Shown: positions 27,611 to 35,810 of the stretch, piece by piece
Layout: every line of letters starts with the position of its first letter
How positions within the stretch are numbered: the first letter of the stretch is position 1
Assembly: GCA_964247705.1 (NCBI GenBank)
Contig: CAXTVQ010000005.1
Location: 57,185-121,184 of the forward strand
DNA length: 64,000 nt
Direction: 5' to 3'
Source: LMUY01 sp964247705
Lineage (GTDB): Bacteria; Pseudomonadota; Alphaproteobacteria; Acetobacterales; Acetobacteraceae
Notes under the pieces: model-generated
The model's input: only the letters and a program-made list of their open reading frames with translations
Database searches by the model: none
Told to the model about the DNA's origin: nothing
Translations under genes and position numbers: made by a program

Positions 27611-28005
27611 GCGACATGATCGCCGACGACCGCCACGAGAGCGACCGTGCACCCGGGGACGACCGCCCGGAGCAGGACGAAGCGTCCGAGGGCCTACCCG
27701 GCTACCTGATCGGGCTGGGGCTCGCCGTTTTCCTGACATGCGTCTCGTTCGTCGTCGCCGGCACGCATCTGGTGTGGGCACCCAGTATTCCGGTGGCGAT
27801 CTGCGTGCTCGCCGTGGCGCAAATGGGCGTGCACCTCGTCTTCTTCCTCCACATCACCACAGGAGCCGACAGCGCCAACAACACGCTGGCGCTCGCGTTC
27901 GGCGTGCTGATCGTGATCCTGGTCGTCGGCGGATCGCTGTTCATCATGTCCCACCTCAATGCCAACATGATGCCCATGAGCGAAATCATACAAATGCAGA
28001 GATAG
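27607..28005 (+). CDS. cyoD: Cytochrome o ubiquinol oxidase subunit IV
   Basis: A 132-residue subunit with three transmembrane helices and an acidic N-terminal stretch of about 30 residues. The central helix contains the family's VAQMGVHLVFFLHI segment. It assists assembly of the CuB site in subunit I. It closes the operon: no cyoE (heme o synthase) follows, and ligA converges on it with only 11 bases between the stops. Confidence 0.93.
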   Translation: MSDMIADDRHESDRAPGDDRPEQDEASEGLPGYLIGLGLAVFLTCVSFVVAGTHLVWAPSIPVAICVLAVAQMGVHLVFFLHITTGADSANNTLALAFGVLIVILVVGGSLFIMSHLNANMMPMSEIIQMQR

Positions 28006-28016
28006 CCCTACGTGTG

Positions 28017-30077
28017 TCAGAGGCCGGCGATGTCTCGCCAGCCGGCCTCGTCCACCGTGCGCACGCCGAGGTCGGCCGCCTTCTTCGCCTTGGACCCGGC
28101 ATCCGCGCCCAGCACCACCAGGTCCGTTTTCTTGGACACGCTGTCCGTCACCCGGGCGCCCAATGCCTCTGCCCGGGCCTTGGCTTCGGGCCGGGTCATC
28201 GTCTCGAGGCTGCCCGTGAATACGATCACCTTGCCGGAGAGCGGGCCAGTTCCGGTAGCGACCTCTTCCTGCACGGTCAATTGAGCTGCGAGGTCGTCCA
28301 GCACCGCCCTGTTGCGTGCTTCGCTGAAGAAGCCGACCAACTCGTCCGCTGTCGCCTGACCCATGCGCATGATGCTGCCGAGCGCCAGCCGCGCCTCGGA
28401 ACCCACCTCGGTCGCTGCCACCATCTGCTCGCGCCAATGCGCCAGCGTGCCGTAGTGGCGGGCCAGCAGCTTGCCGTTGGTCTCGCCGATGCGGCGGATG
28501 CCGAGAGCGTAGATGAAACGGGGCAGCGCGATCGTGCGCCGCGCCTCGATCGAGCGCAGCAGGTTCGTGACGCTCGACTTTCCCCAGCCTTCGCGTTGCA
28601 CCAGTGCCGCCTCGTGATCGTGCAAGCGGAAGATGTCGGCGGGAGTGTCGATCAGGCCGTCGGCGTGGAAGGCGCGTATGGTCTGCTCGCCCAGATGTTC
28701 GATGTCGAACGCGCCCCGGCTGACGAAGTGCGCCAGCCGCTCGATGGTCTGCGCCGGACAGGTGAGGCCGCCGGTGCAGCGCCGCACCACCTCCCCCGCC
28801 GCGCGCACGGCCAGGCTGCCGCAGGCGGGGCAGGTCTCGGGCATCACGAACGGCACGGCGGTGGCGGGCCGATGGTCGAGCAGAGGGCCGAGCACCTGCG
28901 GGATCACGTCGCCGGCGCGCTGGAGTTGGACGGTGTCGCCGACCCTGACATCCTTGCGGGCGATCTCGTCCTCGTTGTGCAGCGTGGCCCGGGTAACGAG
29001 CACGCCGCCCACGTTCACGCCCTGCAGCCAGGCGACGGGGGTGAGCGAGCCGGTGCGGCCCACCTGGATCCGGATGTCCTCGAGCAGCGTCACCGCCCGC
29101 TCGGCCGGGAATTTCCAGGCGGTGGCCCAGCGCGGCGTGCGGCCGACGAAGCCTAGCCGGCGCTGCAGGGCCAGGCTGTCCACCTTGAACACCACGCCGT
29201 CGATATCGTAAGGGAGCGCCGCGCGACGCTCGCCGATACCCGCGTGGAAGGCCTCGGCACCGGTTTGGTCCACCTGCTCGCTGAGTTCGTTGACGCTGAA
29301 TCCCCAATCGCGCAGCCGCTGCAGATAAGCCCAATGCGAGTCGGCGGGTACCTCGCTGGCCTCGCCGAACGCATAGGCGAATAGGCCGAGCGGGCGCGCC
29401 GCCGTTATCTTTGGGTCCAACTGGCGCAGGCTGCCGGCCGCCGAGTTGCGCGGGTTGGCATAGGTCCGCAGCCCGGCCGCCATCTGCGCCTCGTTCAAGC
29501 GCAGGAAGTCGGTCTTGGTCATGAATACCTCGCCGCGGATCTCGATGCGGGCGGGGGCGGGGCCGTGCAGCCGCTTGGGTACGGCGTCCATGGTGCGAAG
29601 GTTCGCCGTGACGTCCTCGCCCTCCGCCCCGTCGCCGCGGGTGGCGCCGTGCAGCAGGCGGCCGTTCACGTAGGTGAGCGAGATCGACAGGCCATCGATC
29701 TTGGGTTCGGCCACCAGGGCCAGCGCGTCGTCCTTCAGGCCGAGGAACCGGCGCACGCGCACGCAGAACTCGTCGAACTCCGCCCGGCTGAACGCATTGT
29801 CCAGGCTCAGCATCGGCACGGCGTGGCGGATCTTGGCGAAGCCGCTCGCCGTTTCCGCCCCGACCCGGCGGCTCGGGCTGTCCGGGCGGATCAGGCTCGG
29901 AAAGCGCGCCTCGAGCGCGGCATTGCGTTGGCGCAGCGCGTCGTAGGCGGCGTCCGTTATCTCGGGCGCGTCTTCCGTGTTGTACAGCCGGTCGTGGTGC
30001 GCGATCTCGCCGGCCAGCCGCTCGAGTTCGGCGGCCGCCTCCTCCTCGGTCAGTTCCTCCGGCAGGCGGTCGGTCAT
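28017..30077 (-). CDS. ligA: NAD-dependent DNA ligase
   Basis: A 686-residue replicative ligase. In order it has the Ia domain, the adenylation domain with the active-site Lys126 in AEPKIDG, the OB fold, a four-cysteine zinc finger (CPACG... CTGGLTCPAQ), helix-hairpin-helix repeats and a C-terminal BRCT domain (about residues 610-686). Its ATG overlaps the stop of the AlgJ-like gene by four bases (ATGA). An essential replication gene therefore appears to be translated at the tail of a polysaccharide-modification operon. Confidence 0.96.
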   Translation of the reverse strand: MTDRLPEELTEEEAAAELERLAGEIAHHDRLYNTEDAPEITDAAYDALRQRNAALEARFPSLIRPDSPSRRVGAETASGFAKIRHAVPMLSLDNAFSRAEFDEFCVRVRRFLGLKDDALALVAEPKIDGLSISLTYVNGRLLHGATRGDGAEGEDVTANLRTMDAVPKRLHGPAPARIEIRGEVFMTKTDFLRLNEAQMAAGLRTYANPRNSAAGSLRQLDPKITAARPLGLFAYAFGEASEVPADSHWAYLQRLRDWGFSVNELSEQVDQTGAEAFHAGIGERRAALPYDIDGVVFKVDSLALQRRLGFVGRTPRWATAWKFPAERAVTLLEDIRIQVGRTGSLTPVAWLQGVNVGGVLVTRATLHNEDEIARKDVRVGDTVQLQRAGDVIPQVLGPLLDHRPATAVPFVMPETCPACGSLAVRAAGEVVRRCTGGLTCPAQTIERLAHFVSRGAFDIEHLGEQTIRAFHADGLIDTPADIFRLHDHEAALVQREGWGKSSVTNLLRSIEARRTIALPRFIYALGIRRIGETNGKLLARHYGTLAHWREQMVAATEVGSEARLALGSIMRMGQATADELVGFFSEARNRAVLDDLAAQLTVQEEVATGTGPLSGKVIVFTGSLETMTRPEAKARAEALGARVTDSVSKKTDLVVLGADAGSKAKKAADLGVRTVDEAGWRDIAGL

Positions 30078-31195
30078 GGCCCGCGCCAGTCGCGGAGGAA
30101 GTCCCCCTCCTCCTTGCTGATGGGCTGGTTCACGACCCGCTCCGGGATCTCCCAGATGACCAGTTTCGGCGGTGTCTCGTGGAATGCCGGGCTGCGGAAG
30201 TAATCGTGGGCGGCGAGCCAGAACGCGCCGCCTGCCTGGGCGAACTGGCCGACCGGGGCCGAAAGGGCTGCCTCCAGGGCGCCCAGGAAGTTGGCGTTCA
30301 CCGAGTACGAACTGCCGATCAGCACCACCTCCGGCACGGGCGCTTCATCCAGCAGCCCGCCTGTCGCAGCCGGCGGGTTGGTCTCGGTCGTCGTGGCCGG
30401 CGCCTCGCGGTCTGGCAAGGGGCGTAGCTTGATCGGTAGATCGTCCGGCACGTTTTCCAGGCTCATCAGCCGCAACAGGTCGCCGGCGCGCGCCGCCTCG
30501 GGGCCGTAATCCGTGTGGAACGGGCGGTCGCCGCCGAGCGACGCGTCACTGGCAGAGGCAATCGCGGCGGCGGCGATTTCGGCTCCATCCTGGTTCCAAT
30601 GGGTGTCGGTACGATAGTAGAGCGGCGTACGGATGCCGTTGAACGTGGTCAGCAGGTCTGTCACGGACAGGCCGCCGAGCATGCCCAGGAACGCCGCGTA
30701 GCGGGAATTGGACTGCGCCGAATAGCGCACGCCGCACGATGCCTCCGCCTCCACCCGGCGCTTATCGGGCACGAGCACGACCTGTAGCGCAATTCCCTGC
30801 GCTTTCAGCCCCTCCGCCACCTGGTGCACCGTGGCTGCGCGGGTCCGCATGTTCACTTCGGAGCCGGGCCAGGGCCGAAGTTCTTCCGTGAGAAACAGCC
30901 AGTCGTCGCAACCGACCATGACCTGGGGACCTCCCGAGTCGAACACCCGCCAGCGCAGCACGCCGCCGGCTGCCGAGAGCACGCCGCCGATCGGCAGATC
31001 GTGCGCCATGTCGAAGTTCACGGCTTGGGCAGTCTGGCCGCCGAGGAAGGCCGACACAGTCAGCGTCTCGCCCAGCCGGTGCTGCGCGGCGGGGTTGGCC
31101 AGCGTGGCGATACCCAGGCTGAAGCCCGCGACCAGCACGGCCAGCATCGCCCAACCCTGCGCACGTGCACCCGCAACGAAGGGGGAACCGGTCAT
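30074..31195 (-). CDS. AlgJ/AlgX-like SGNH acetyltransferase of a polysaccharide O-acetylation cassette
   Basis: A 373-residue protein with one N-terminal membrane anchor (about residues 14-34) and a periplasmic SGNH-hydrolase-like domain. It carries the paired motifs of the AlgJ/AlgX/DltD-type family: YYRTDTHWNQDGA with the Asp-x-His pair, and GSSYSVNANFLG with the nucleophile serine. Such proteins transfer acetyl groups passed across the membrane by an MBOAT partner, here the next gene upstream. ATG 31195 is preferred to a TTG at 31204. Substrate: an unidentified exported polysaccharide. Confidence 0.83.
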   Translation of the reverse strand: MTGSPFVAGARAQGWAMLAVLVAGFSLGIATLANPAAQHRLGETLTVSAFLGGQTAQAVNFDMAHDLPIGGVLSAAGGVLRWRVFDSGGPQVMVGCDDWLFLTEELRPWPGSEVNMRTRAATVHQVAEGLKAQGIALQVVLVPDKRRVEAEASCGVRYSAQSNSRYAAFLGMLGGLSVTDLLTTFNGIRTPLYYRTDTHWNQDGAEIAAAAIASASDASLGGDRPFHTDYGPEAARAGDLLRLMSLENVPDDLPIKLRPLPDREAPATTTETNPPAATGGLLDEAPVPEVVLIGSSYSVNANFLGALEAALSAPVGQFAQAGGAFWLAAHDYFRSPAFHETPPKLVIWEIPERVVNQPISKEEGDFLRDWRGP

Positions 31196-31210
31196 TGGAC
31201 GCAATGAGCC

Positions 31211-32662
31211 CTAGAACTGGAAGTAGAGGAACGGCACGGCGGCCCGGCTGTACAGCAGCACCATGGCCAATAGGAAGCCGCAAAACGGCCCGACCAGCGA
31301 CAGCCCGCCCCCGGTCCGTCCGACAAGCGTCCCCGGGGTCCGCCCGACGAATGCTGCAGGCGTCCGCCCGACGAAAGTGGCGGCCAGCTTCTCCAGCACC
31401 GGCACGTAGACCACGGCGATGCCGATCGCGACCGTCCATAGCCGGTCCGGCGTGAGCTGCCAGGCGAGGTCATCGGAGACGGCGCTGCCGTGCAGCCAGG
31501 CCATGCCCTCGTACATGCGCCAGGCTTGGCCGAAATTGTCGGCGCGGAACACCACCCAGCCCAGCACCACGCCCAGCATTGTCAGCACGTGGCCCGGCAG
31601 CCAGTGCATGCGGCCCCCCTTGGAGCGGTAGAACCGGTGCGCCGCGAGCAGGCCGCCCTGCCAGGCGCCCCAAACCAGGAACGTCCAGTTCGCGCCGTGC
31701 CAGAAGCCGCCGATCAGCATCGTCAGGAACAGGTTGACGTAGGTCCGCCCCGCCCCGCCCCGGTTGCCGCCCAGCGAGATATAGAGGTAATCGCGCAGGA
31801 ACGAGGACAGCGTCATGTGCCAGCGCTGCCAGAATGCCTGGATCGACGTGCAGAGGTACGGATGGTCGAAATTTTCCGGGAAGTGGAAGCCGATCATCAA
31901 GGCGAGCCCGATCGCCATGGCCGAGTAGCCGGCGAAGTCGAAATAGAGCTGCAGCGTATAGGCGGCCGCTCCCAGCCAGCTATCGGCGAGCGTCGGCTGC
32001 GGCAGGTGGTAGATCGCGTCCACCAGGGGGCTCAGCGTGTCGGCGATGATCACCTTCATGCAGAATCCGACCATGAACCGGCGCGCCCCGAGCCCGAACA
32101 AGGCCAGGCTGTGCACCCGGCTTTTCAGCTCGTCGGCGATTTGCGCGTAACGCACGATCGGGCCCGCGATCAATTGCGAGAACATCGCCTTGTAGGCGGC
32201 GTAGTTCAGCAGCGAGCGGCTGACCGGGATGGTGCCGCGCCAGACGTCCACGAGGTAGCTGATGGATTGCAGCACGTAAAACGACAGCCCGGCCGGCAGC
32301 ACGATCTCCGACCAGGCAACCCCGTCGAAGTTACCGATCGCCAGCACGCCATTGAATGCGTTGACGCCGAAATTCGCGTATTTGAAATAGGCCAGCACGC
32401 CGAGGTTGCCGACCAGACCGAGCTGCAGCCAGCGCTTGCCGGCACGGCTGCCGAGGCCGCTCGACACCATCATGCGGGAGGTCAGGAATGTGAACGCCGT
32501 GACGCAGATCAGCAGCGCCAGGAAATCCACCCGCCACCAGGCGTAGAACGCCCAGGACATGATCAGGATGGGCCAGTTCCGTAACCGCGCCGGGGTTAGA
32601 TAGTAGACTACGAAGAAAATCGGCAGGAACAGGAACAGGAATTCGAAGGAAGCGAAGATCAC
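31211..32662 (-). CDS. MBOAT-family O-acetyltransferase (AlgI-like)
   Basis: A 483-residue polytopic membrane protein of the MBOAT family. It has the AlgI-type N-terminus (FLFLFLPIFFVVYYLTP), the LQLYFDFAGYSAMAIG segment, and the catalytic histidine in MLIGGFWHGANWTFLVWG. It moves acetyl groups across the inner membrane for O-acetylation of an exopolysaccharide or cell-wall polymer. It begins with a GTG. Near residues 425-450 it contains a triplicated eight-residue unit, VGRTP-type, not expected in the family. It works with the AlgJ-like protein downstream, 15 bases away. Confidence 0.9.
   Translation of the reverse strand: MIFASFEFLFLFLPIFFVVYYLTPARLRNWPILIMSWAFYAWWRVDFLALLICVTAFTFLTSRMMVSSGLGSRAGKRWLQLGLVGNLGVLAYFKYANFGVNAFNGVLAIGNFDGVAWSEIVLPAGLSFYVLQSISYLVDVWRGTIPVSRSLLNYAAYKAMFSQLIAGPIVRYAQIADELKSRVHSLALFGLGARRFMVGFCMKVIIADTLSPLVDAIYHLPQPTLADSWLGAAAYTLQLYFDFAGYSAMAIGLALMIGFHFPENFDHPYLCTSIQAFWQRWHMTLSSFLRDYLYISLGGNRGGAGRTYVNLFLTMLIGGFWHGANWTFLVWGAWQGGLLAAHRFYRSKGGRMHWLPGHVLTMLGVVLGWVVFRADNFGQAWRMYEGMAWLHGSAVSDDLAWQLTPDRLWTVAIGIAVVYVPVLEKLAATFVGRTPAAFVGRTPGTLVGRTGGGLSLVGPFCGFLLAMVLLYSRAAVPFLYFQF
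31314..31385. repeat. Three in-frame 24-base tandem repeats in the algI-like gene
   Basis: Copies at 31314-31337, 31338-31361 and 31362-31385 share GTCCG(T/C)CCGAC and a constant 24-base period. On the minus strand they encode three eight-residue units, FVGRTPAA, FVGRTPGT and LVGRTGGG. The repeat keeps the frame and lies between predicted membrane helices. Confidence 0.8.
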
Positions 32663-32706
32663 GGCGGCGGCACCGTCCGGCAGTCAGGGATCGAACGCGC
32701 CACCCG

Positions 32707-33360
32707 TTAGTGCGCCTGAGCTAGGGCGATGATCTCGCTGTTGATCGCGGCGCCCCATTTTTGGTAGCCCGAGAGGCTGTAATGCTGGCCGTCGAACGTG
32801 GTCCACTCGCCCGGCTGGGCGAAGTTCAGGCTATTGATGTAGCGGCAGGGCGCCACGTGGGCGGAAAGATAATCGCTCATTTCCTTAACCCGTGCGTAGG
32901 TCTTGAAGTAAGGGCCGCCCTCCGTGCCCCAGCCCGGGCCGATCCAGACGCATGGGATGCCGGCTGCCTGGATGCCCCGGGTCAGCGCGGTCACGTTGTC
33001 GTCGATATACTGCACCGGCAGGCTTTTTTGCGCGTAGCCGGCCATGGTGTCGCCGCCGCCGACGATGATGAGGTTCGGATGCACCTGCTGGATCAGCTTA
33101 TCGAGCGGCGGCACACGGGCGTTGGCCGCCTTGTTGGTCTTGACCGGCCCGAGTTGCACGCGTTCGGCCGAGCCGCATGGCGCTGTGCCGTCGCCAACCC
33201 ATACGCCGGTTGCGGCGCCGCACGCGGCTTCCGTGGTGACCTGGGCGCCTTGCGCGATCAGGGCGTCCTGCAACGTGGTGATCAAGTAGCCTTGCGTCGC
33301 GAAGTGACTGTCTCCGAGCATCAACACGACTAGGCCGGCAAGGATGGGAGAAGGCATCAT
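32707..33360 (-). CDS. SGNH/GDSL-type hydrolase-like protein
   Basis: A 217-residue protein whose N-terminal strand leads directly into GDSHFATQG, the block I serine motif of SGNH hydrolases. IIVGGGDTMAGY (block III-like) and a C-terminal FDGQHYSLSGYQKWG with the His of block V complete the triad. Ser near residue 18 and the C-terminal His are the predicted catalytic pair. The start is uncertain among three nearby ATGs (33366, 33360, 33357). It heads the minus-strand O-acetylation operon and may be an esterase for the same polymer. Confidence 0.75.
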   Translation of the reverse strand: MMPSPILAGLVVLMLGDSHFATQGYLITTLQDALIAQGAQVTTEAACGAATGVWVGDGTAPCGSAERVQLGPVKTNKAANARVPPLDKLIQQVHPNLIIVGGGDTMAGYAQKSLPVQYIDDNVTALTRGIQAAGIPCVWIGPGWGTEGGPYFKTYARVKEMSDYLSAHVAPCRYINSLNFAQPGEWTTFDGQHYSLSGYQKWGAAINSEIIALAQAH

Positions 33361-33382
33361 GAACATCCAAAGTGTCGTCTTA

Positions 33383-33399
33383 ACGCCTTCTAAAGGCGT
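33383..33399. promoter_or_regulatory. Short palindrome in the divergent SGNH/hprK region
   Basis: ACGCCTT-CTA-AAGGCGT, seven-base arms, 23 bases upstream of the SGNH gene. It lies in the only AT-richer part of the region and could be an operator. The evidence is positional only. Confidence 0.3.
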
Positions 33400-33631
33400 A
33401 TAAGTCACATCTACGTCAGAGCGGACCTGGCGGCAACGCCCCACGCCAGCGAAAATTTCACCGGGTGAGATGCTTGCACAACGCTGTAGAGCCGCACTGC
33501 AACACTTTGCTGCACAAGTCCAATTTGTTGAGCCAGGTGTTTCGGGCGGCGCTCGTCCACGTGTTTCCTGCCGTTGGCTGCAGAAGATCGTGCTTCCCTT
33601 CTCCGGCGCGCCGGCTCACATACCGATCTCG

Positions 33632-34048
33632 ATGCAAATTCACGCAAGCTGCGCCGCCCGTGAGGGCCACGGTGTGCTGCTGCTAGGCCAATCAGGCTCC
33701 GGCAAGTCCGACTTGCTGTTGCGCCTGCTTGGCCGGGGGTTCGCGCTCGTGGCGGATGACCGGGTGGATCTGGAGGACGGGGTCGCGTCCGTGCCGCCCG
33801 CGCTGGCCGGCCTGCTCGAGGTGCGCGGCCTGGGCCTCGTGCAGCTTCCCTTCGTCCAACGTGTGACCTTGGCCCTGGCCGTGGAGCTGTGCCAGGGCGA
33901 GCGGCTTCCCATGCCCGCCACCCATGCGCCATCTGGCCGCCCCCTGGTCCAGATCGATCCCGCCTCCGCCTCCGCCCCCGAACGCGTCGCCATGGCGCTG
34001 GACTGCGCGCTCGGCCGCACCCGCCAGCGTGCAGGAGCGTTCGCGTGA
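33632..34048 (+). CDS. hprK: HPr kinase/phosphorylase (short alphaproteobacterial form)
   Basis: A 138-residue protein equal to the C-terminal kinase domain of HprK. It has Walker A GQSGSGKS (residues 19-26), VADDRVDLE and the family signature LEVRGLGLV. The N-terminal domain found in Firmicutes is absent, as is usual in alphaproteobacteria. It should phosphorylate and dephosphorylate the regulatory serine of HPr encoded at 35523. I start at the ATG giving MQIHASC, matching relatives; an in-frame ATG at 33470 would add 54 residues. It ends in GTGA with the rapZ start. Confidence 0.87.
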   Translation: MQIHASCAAREGHGVLLLGQSGSGKSDLLLRLLGRGFALVADDRVDLEDGVASVPPALAGLLEVRGLGLVQLPFVQRVTLALAVELCQGERLPMPATHAPSGRPLVQIDPASASAPERVAMALDCALGRTRQRAGAFA

Positions 34049-34953
34049 TTCCGCGCCGGATCGTGCTCGTCACCGGGCTATCCGGCGCAGGACGGTCCTC
34101 CATCCTCCGGGTGCTCGAGGATCTTGGTTATGAAGCGGTGGATAATCCGCCGCTCACCCTGATCGAGGAGATGGTCAGCCGGGGCGACCGCTCCGTCGCC
34201 ATCGGGATCGACGCGCGGAGCCGCGGGTTCGACGCCGCGACCGTGCTCTCCACCGTCGAGCGGTTACGTTTGAACCAGATGCTGCGGCCCGAGCTGGTGT
34301 TCGCCTATGCCGACGAGAGCGCGTTGCTGCGCCGCTACACCGAGACCCGGCGGCGCCATCCGCTCGCGCCGGGTGGGCGGGTGGTGGATGGGATCGCTAC
34401 CGAGGCCGCGATGACGGCGCCGTTGCGCGAGGCTGCCGACCTGGTGATCGATACGTCGGACACGGCGTTGCCCGCCCTGCGGCGCGAGGTGGAGAGCCGC
34501 TTTGCTTGCAGCTCGCTCGGCCTGACGGTGTCGCTGATGTCGTTTGCCTACCCCCATGGCCTGCCGCGGGAAGCAGACCTGGTGTTCGACGCCCGCTTCT
34601 TGCGCAACCCGCACTACGATCCCCATTTGCGCCCGAAGACCGGAATGGACGCGGACGTCGCATCCTATGTGGAAGCGGATCCTGACTTTACGGTGTTCTT
34701 CGGCCAGATCGAAACCATGCTGAAGCTGCTCCTGCCGCGTTTTGTGCAGGAAGGAAAGAAATACGTGACCATTGCCGTGGGCTGCACGGGCGGGCGACAC
34801 CGCTCCGTCTATATCATCGAGAAGCTCGCGTCGCGCATCGCCGCGGGATCCGGGCTTGACATGCGCAACGGTCAGATCACGGTTGCGCACCGGGAACTGC
34901 AGAAAGCCGCCATTGCGCTGCTGGATGCACCCCGTCAGGCACGGGAGGCCTGA
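34045..34953 (+). CDS. rapZ: RapZ family nucleotide-binding adaptor
   Basis: A 302-residue protein with an N-terminal P-loop domain and the conserved C-terminal domain (FPHG-like FAYPHGLPREADLVFDARFLRNP, and GCTGGRHRSVY). In E. coli RapZ guides RNase E to a small RNA that controls glmS; this target is not expected in alphaproteobacteria, so the local role is open. The P-loop reads GLSGAGRSS, with Arg in place of the usual Lys. The GTG start overlaps the hprK stop, so the two are coupled. Confidence 0.92.
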   Translation: MIPRRIVLVTGLSGAGRSSILRVLEDLGYEAVDNPPLTLIEEMVSRGDRSVAIGIDARSRGFDAATVLSTVERLRLNQMLRPELVFAYADESALLRRYTETRRRHPLAPGGRVVDGIATEAAMTAPLREAADLVIDTSDTALPALRREVESRFACSSLGLTVSLMSFAYPHGLPREADLVFDARFLRNPHYDPHLRPKTGMDADVASYVEADPDFTVFFGQIETMLKLLLPRFVQEGKKYVTIAVGCTGGRHRSVYIIEKLASRIAAGSGLDMRNGQITVAHRELQKAAIALLDAPRQAREA

Positions 34954-35069
34954 GCGCACGACATGGTCCAGCCTTCAAGCAACAGGTCCGCAAACGGCCA
35001 CTCCGCGCCTTGCAACTCGTCGATGTGCAAGTTCCTGATATGCCAGCGTCCGATCTGCAGTCCCCGGGC

Positions 35070-35492
35070 ATGATCGGCCTCGTTCTCGTGTCTCACGGCC
35101 GCCTTGCCGAGGAGCTCCGCTTGGCCCTTGAGCACGTGGTCGGCCCGCAGGACCACATCGCCACCGTGTGTATCGGGCCGGAGGACGACATGGAGACCCG
35201 CCGGGCGGACATCCAGGCCTGCATCAAGAGCGTGGATGACGGCGACGGCGTCGTGCTGCTGACGGACATGTTCGGCGGCACGCCCTCCAACCTCGCGATC
35301 TCACTGATGGACCGGCCCGGCGTGGAGGTGATCGCCGGCGTCAACCTGCCGATGCTGGTCAAGCTGGCCAAGGTGCGTTGCCGCCGGCCATTGGACGAGT
35401 GCGTGGATTGCGCGCAGGTCGCTGGACGTAAATACATCGCCGCCGCCTCGCACGTGCTGCACGGGTGCAAGGTCAACGGCACCACCAATTGA
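35070..35492 (+). CDS. PTS EIIA component of the mannose family (regulatory, ManX/PtsA-like)
   Basis: A 140-residue EIIA-Man protein beginning MIGLVLVSHG with the phosphorylatable His9, followed by DDGDGVVLLTDMFGGTPSN and AGVNLPML. No EIIB or EIIC transport component lies nearby, so its role is probably regulatory: it receives phosphate from HPr and senses carbon or PEP status. In-frame ATGs at 35010 and 35040 would only add a non-conserved tail. It is 30 bases upstream of the HPr gene. Confidence 0.9.
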   Translation: MIGLVLVSHGRLAEELRLALEHVVGPQDHIATVCIGPEDDMETRRADIQACIKSVDDGDGVVLLTDMFGGTPSNLAISLMDRPGVEVIAGVNLPMLVKLAKVRCRRPLDECVDCAQVAGRKYIAAASHVLHGCKVNGTTN

Positions 35493-35522
35493 GCCCGGCG
35501 CGCCCGCGATGAGCGAGCGGAC

Positions 35523-35810
35523 ATGAGCGAGCCGGGCGCCGCGGTCATCGCGCACGCGACCATTTGCAACCGCCGTGGCCTGCATGCACGGGCTGCTGCG
35601 AAGTTCGTCACCACCGCCGAAAGCTTTGCCGCCGAGGTGGAGGTCGAGGCATTCGGGCAGTCCGTGTCGGCGCAGTCCATCATGGGCCTCATGATGCTCG
35701 GCGCCGGAAAGGGGTCGGCCATCGAATTGCGCGGCACGGGTGTCGATGCGGCCGAAGCGGTGGCGGCGCTGACGGCCCTGGTCGAGGCCGGGTTCCATGA
35801 GACCGATTGA
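35523..35810 (+). CDS. ptsH: Phosphocarrier protein HPr
   Basis: A 95-residue HPr with the active-site His21 in RRGLHARAA and the regulatory Ser52 in QSIMGLMML, the position phosphorylated by HprK. It passes phosphate from enzyme I to the EIIA-Man protein. Presence of both sites together with hprK supports a two-way phosphorylation switch. The gene overlaps ptsI by 14 bases. Confidence 0.94.
   Translation: MSEPGAAVIAHATICNRRGLHARAAAKFVTTAESFAAEVEVEAFGQSVSAQSIMGLMMLGAGKGSAIELRGTGVDAAEAVAALTALVEAGFHETD

Noticed and set aside
33470..33631. N-terminal extension of HprK by 54 residues
   Set aside because: The added residues look random, Cys/Arg-rich, and do not match the N-terminal domain of long HprK. 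Relatives begin at the MQIH position.
34045..34953. Broken P-loop in RapZ (Arg for Lys in GLSGAGRSS)
   Set aside because: From memory, alphaproteobacterial RapZ proteins often carry this substitution and the rest of the protein is intact, so it is not treated as a defect.
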